From Paracoccaceae bacterium (lineage in GTDB: Bacteria > Pseudomonadota > Alphaproteobacteria > Rhodobacterales > Rhodobacteraceae), in NCBI GenBank assembly GCA_024742405.1, contig JANSYP010000002.1, forward strand, positions 372,001 through 436,000: 64,000 bases of DNA. Reading direction: 5' to 3'. Made by a program: the position numbers and the translations under genes. Under the pieces are notes generated by a model that did no database searches, had not been told where the DNA came from, and was given only the letters and a program-made list of their open reading frames with translations. This document shows positions 61,423 through 64,000 of this stretch, in pieces; positions within the stretch are counted from its first letter, which is position 1; each line of letters starts with the position of its first letter.

Positions 61423-62773
61423 CTGGACGGCACAGATCCCTCCCGCCGCCCAAGACTATCTGGAAGGCCAGCGGCTCGACGAGGTCGAATGCATCATCGC
61501 GGACCTCTCGGGCATCGCGCGCGGCAAGGCGATGCCGGCCAGCAAATTCGCCCAGCAGACCCGGTTCTATCTGCCCGACTCGATCTTTTTCCAGACCATC
61601 GCAGGGGGCTGGGCCGAGGCCGCCGGCGAGGCCGGATTCACCGAACCCGACATGGTGCTGGTTCCGGATTTTTCGACCACCACCGCCGCCCCCTGGACCT
61701 CCGACTACACGGTCCAGGTCATCCATGACGCCCAGACCGGCGACGGCGCGCCGATGCCTCTGTCGCCGCGCAACGTGTTGAAACGGATCGTGGGCGCCTA
61801 TGAGGCGCGCGGGCTGCAGCCCGTCGTCGCGCCCGAGATGGAGTTCTTTCTCGTCGCGCGCAACCTCGACCCCGCGCAACCGATTCTGCCGATGATGGGC
61901 CGCTCGGGCCGCCCCGCCGCGGCGCGTCAGGCCTATTCGATGTCCGCCGTCGACGAATACGGCCCGGTCATAGACGACATCTACGATTTCGCCGAAGCCC
62001 AGGGGTTCGAGATCGACGGCATTACCCAGGAGGGCGGCGCCGGTCAGGTAGAGATCAACCTGCGCCACGGCGACCCGGTCAAGCTCGCCGACGAGGTCTT
62101 CTATTTCAAACGCCTGATCCGCGAGGCCGCCCTGCGCCACAGCTGCTTTGCCACCTTCATGGCCAAACCGATCGCAGGCGAGCCCGGCTCGGCCATGCAT
62201 ATCCACCACTCGGTGCTCGACAAATCGACGGGACGCAACATCTTCGCCGCCGAGGATGGCAGCGAGACGCCCGAGTTCATGCATTTCATTGCCGGGCTGC
62301 AAAGCCATCTGCCCTCAGCCCTGCCGCTCCTTGCGCCTTACGTGAACTCCTACCGCCGCTATGTCCGCGACCATGCTGCCCCGATCAATCTGGAATGGGG
62401 GCGCGACAATCGCACGACGTCGATCCGGGTACCGATCTCCGATCCGGGCTCGCGTCGAGTGGAAAACAGGCTCGCGGGGATGGATTGCAACCCCTATCTC
62501 GGCATCGCGGCGTCGCTCGCCTGCGGGCTTCTGGGGTTGGAGGATGCCGTTCAGCCGCGCCCGATCTTTACCGGCGACGCTTACGACGCGCGCGAAGAGA
62601 TCCCGCGCAGCATGTTCCACGCGCTGGACCTGTTCGCCGGCGCGGCGCGTCTGCGGGATCTGCTCGGGTCCGAGTTCGCGCGGGTCTACGGGATCGTCAA
62701 AACCGCCGAGTATGACGAGTTTCTCGAAGAGATCTCGCCCTGGGAACGCGAGCATCTGCTGCTCAACGTATGA
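61415..62773 (+). CDS. Glutamine-synthetase-family ligase (PuuA-like), second copy
   Basis: A 452-residue GS-fold enzyme with N-terminal segment VECIIADLSGIARGKAMPASKF, then PEMEFFLVARN, EGGAGQVEINLRHGD, GSAMHIHHSVLD, GRDNRTTSIRVPISDPGSRRVENRLAGMDCNPYLG. It is more PuuA-like than the first copy. PuuA makes gamma-glutamylputrescine from glutamate, putrescine and ATP. ATG 61415 overlaps the amidotransferase end and its stop overlaps the oxidase start as ATGA. Two ligases in one operon suggest two related amines or a heteromeric enzyme. Confidence 0.88.
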   Translation: MADWTAQIPPAAQDYLEGQRLDEVECIIADLSGIARGKAMPASKFAQQTRFYLPDSIFFQTIAGGWAEAAGEAGFTEPDMVLVPDFSTTTAAPWTSDYTVQVIHDAQTGDGAPMPLSPRNVLKRIVGAYEARGLQPVVAPEMEFFLVARNLDPAQPILPMMGRSGRPAAARQAYSMSAVDEYGPVIDDIYDFAEAQGFEIDGITQEGGAGQVEINLRHGDPVKLADEVFYFKRLIREAALRHSCFATFMAKPIAGEPGSAMHIHHSVLDKSTGRNIFAAEDGSETPEFMHFIAGLQSHLPSALPLLAPYVNSYRRYVRDHAAPINLEWGRDNRTTSIRVPISDPGSRRVENRLAGMDCNPYLGIAASLACGLLGLEDAVQPRPIFTGDAYDAREEIPRSMFHALDLFAGAARLRDLLGSEFARVYGIVKTAEYDEFLEEISPWEREHLLLNV

Positions 62774-64000
62774 ACCTGCTCCATACCAATGACCGGCCTG
62801 GCGCGTATCCCGACAGCTGGTACGTCGCAACGGCCGATCCGCTGCCCGACTGCGCACCGCTGGCAGGCGACGGACGCGCCGATGTCTGCGTCGTGGGGGC
62901 GGGCTATACCGGGCTATCGGCCGCACTCCACCTTGCCCGGCGAGGCTATGCTGTCACGGTTCTGGAGGCGCAGCGCATCGGCTTCGGTGCATCGGGCCGC
63001 AACGGTGGGCAGGTGGGTTCCGGCCAACGCGTCGAACAGTCCGAACTGGAGCACATGGTCGGGCCGGAGGATGCCGCAAAACTCTGGGAGATCGGCGAGG
63101 CCGCCAAGGCCAAGGTGAAATCGCTGATCGCCGACCATAAAATCGACTGCAACTGGCGCGACGGGGTGGCCCACGCCGATTGGCGCGCCGCGGACGTGCC
63201 CGACACCCACAATGAGGTCGCCCATCTCCGCGATCGCTACGGCTATCGCGAGGTTCAGGCACTCGGCCGAGACGGGATTGCGGCTTTGACCGGCACGGAT
63301 GTCTTCGCCGGCGGCGCGGTGGACCACGGCGCGGGCAGCCTGCATCCGCTGCGCTATGTGCTCGGGCTGGCCCGGGCGGCACAGAGCGCCGGCGTGACGA
63401 TCCATGAACGCAGCGAGGTCACGGAACTGACCTCCAGCTCTCGCACGACCGTTCGCACCGCGACGGGATCGGTGACAGCGGACCATGTGATCCTGGCATG
63501 CAACGGCTATCTCGGCGGACTGGAGCCGCGCCTTGCCGCCCGGATCATGCCGATCAACAATTTCATCGTTGCAACGGCCCCGCTGGGACCGGAGTTCGAC
63601 GCGATCCTGCCCGGAGGCGAGGCCGTCGCCGATTCGCGTTTCGTCGTGAATTACTGGCGCATGAGCCACGACCGGCGGCTGCTCTTCGGCGGGGGCGAGA
63701 GCTATGGGCCGCGCTTTCCCCGCAACATCGCCGCCCTTGTCCGACGTAATCTGGCGCAGGTCTATCCGCAGCTTGCCGACGTCCCTATCGCCCACGCCTG
63801 GGGAGGGACGCTAGCGATCACGCTGTCCCGCCTGCCCTGCTTTTTCATGCCCGCGCCGGGCGTGCTGGCGATGGCCGGCTATTCCGGCCACGGGGTCGCA
63901 CTGGCCACGCTCGCGGGAGACATTGCAGCCGAGACGGTGGCGGGGCAGGCCGAGCGCTTCGATCTGATGGCCAGGCTGCCGGTGCCGCGCTTTCCTGGCG
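62770..64000 (+). CDS. Gamma-glutamylputrescine oxidase-like FAD enzyme (PuuB/OrdL), truncated by window end
   Basis: 410 residues are present and the gene continues past the right edge. DAO fold: VCVVGAGYTGLSAALHLARRGY, VLEAQRIGFGASGRNGGQVGSGQRV, later GGGESYGPRFPRN and GYSGHGVALATLAGDIAAE. These match PuuB, which oxidises gamma-glutamyl-amine to an aldehyde. With the ligases upstream, a gamma-glutamylation pathway is likely. It overlaps the second ligase gene by four bases. Downstream aldehyde dehydrogenase or transaminase genes may follow outside the window. Confidence 0.88.
   Translation, partial: MNLLHTNDRPGAYPDSWYVATADPLPDCAPLAGDGRADVCVVGAGYTGLSAALHLARRGYAVTVLEAQRIGFGASGRNGGQVGSGQRVEQSELEHMVGPEDAAKLWEIGEAAKAKVKSLIADHKIDCNWRDGVAHADWRAADVPDTHNEVAHLRDRYGYREVQALGRDGIAALTGTDVFAGGAVDHGAGSLHPLRYVLGLARAAQSAGVTIHERSEVTELTSSSRTTVRTATGSVTADHVILACNGYLGGLEPRLAARIMPINNFIVATAPLGPEFDAILPGGEAVADSRFVVNYWRMSHDRRLLFGGGESYGPRFPRNIAALVRRNLAQVYPQLADVPIAHAWGGTLAITLSRLPCFFMPAPGVLAMAGYSGHGVALATLAGDIAAETVAGQAERFDLMARLPVPRFPG

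Overview
The window looks like chromosome of a marine-type alphaproteobacterium of the Rhodobacteraceae/Roseobacteraceae. The evidence is high GC, a GcrA cell-cycle regulator, PAS_5, DUF1467 and DUF6455 family proteins, an FnrL-type box in front of an ompW-like gene, a glucosylglycerol-phosphate synthase, and the neighbourhood rsmI-yraN-gshB facing lpoA-glnD-murJ. No rRNA, tRNA, CRISPR array, prophage or intact insertion sequence was seen. The assignment is inferred from gene content and codon usage; no database was searched.

Layout. 1-2.6 kb (minus): gpsA, a HAD phosphatase and a truncated glucosylglycerol-phosphate synthase, probably one compatible-solute operon. 2.7-11.4 kb: a Tat-type papain-like secreted protein, a GFA-family protein, cobO, an outer-membrane barrel, a ThDP enzyme, an FMN reductase, a split MnmC pair (FAD oxidoreductase opposite mnmD), a DMT transporter and a DUF2189 membrane protein. 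11.6-15.9 kb: rpsO and pnp separated by a secreted amidohydrolase whose ribosome-binding site lies in a perfect 24-bp palindrome. 16-20.4 kb: PAS_5 protein, ABC-2 permease, gcrA, a methyltransferase and an MFS transporter. 20.8-25.4 kb: a catabolic island with an amidohydrolase divergent from a GntR regulator and a tripartite tricarboxylate transporter (TctCBA). 25.9-29.8 kb: a periplasmic copper cluster with a DUF2946-like protein, an MbnP/MbnH pair, a fusion of a degenerate PCuAC domain with a copper-uptake-associated domain, and an intact PCuAC chaperone.

30-43.6 kb: mostly housekeeping and conserved alphaproteobacterial genes (LysR, rimO, cutA, DUF6455, two tandem M48-like lipoproteins of which one lacks the catalytic Glu, DCC protein, DUF167, nitroreductase, EI24 protein, ompW-like gene, methylmalonyl-CoA epimerase, comM/yifB, gshB, yraN, rsmI). 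43.7-49.3 kb: lpoA-like, glnD, murJ. 49.3-55.7 kb: secreted hydrolases (dienelactone hydrolase, VPLPA-CTERM SGNH esterase, alkylsulfatase), an aldehyde dehydrogenase and a TerB-like protein. 55.9-64 kb: a long operon of a polar-amino-acid-type ABC importer, two glutamine-synthetase-like ligases around a glutamine amidotransferase-like protein, and a truncated PuuB-like oxidase, read as a gamma-glutamylation route for an imported amine.

The most notable points are the degenerate PCuAC fusion in the copper cluster, the inactive M48 paralogue beside an active-looking one, the palindrome over a ribosome-binding site between rpsO and pnp, and the unusual composition of the gamma-glutamylation operon.
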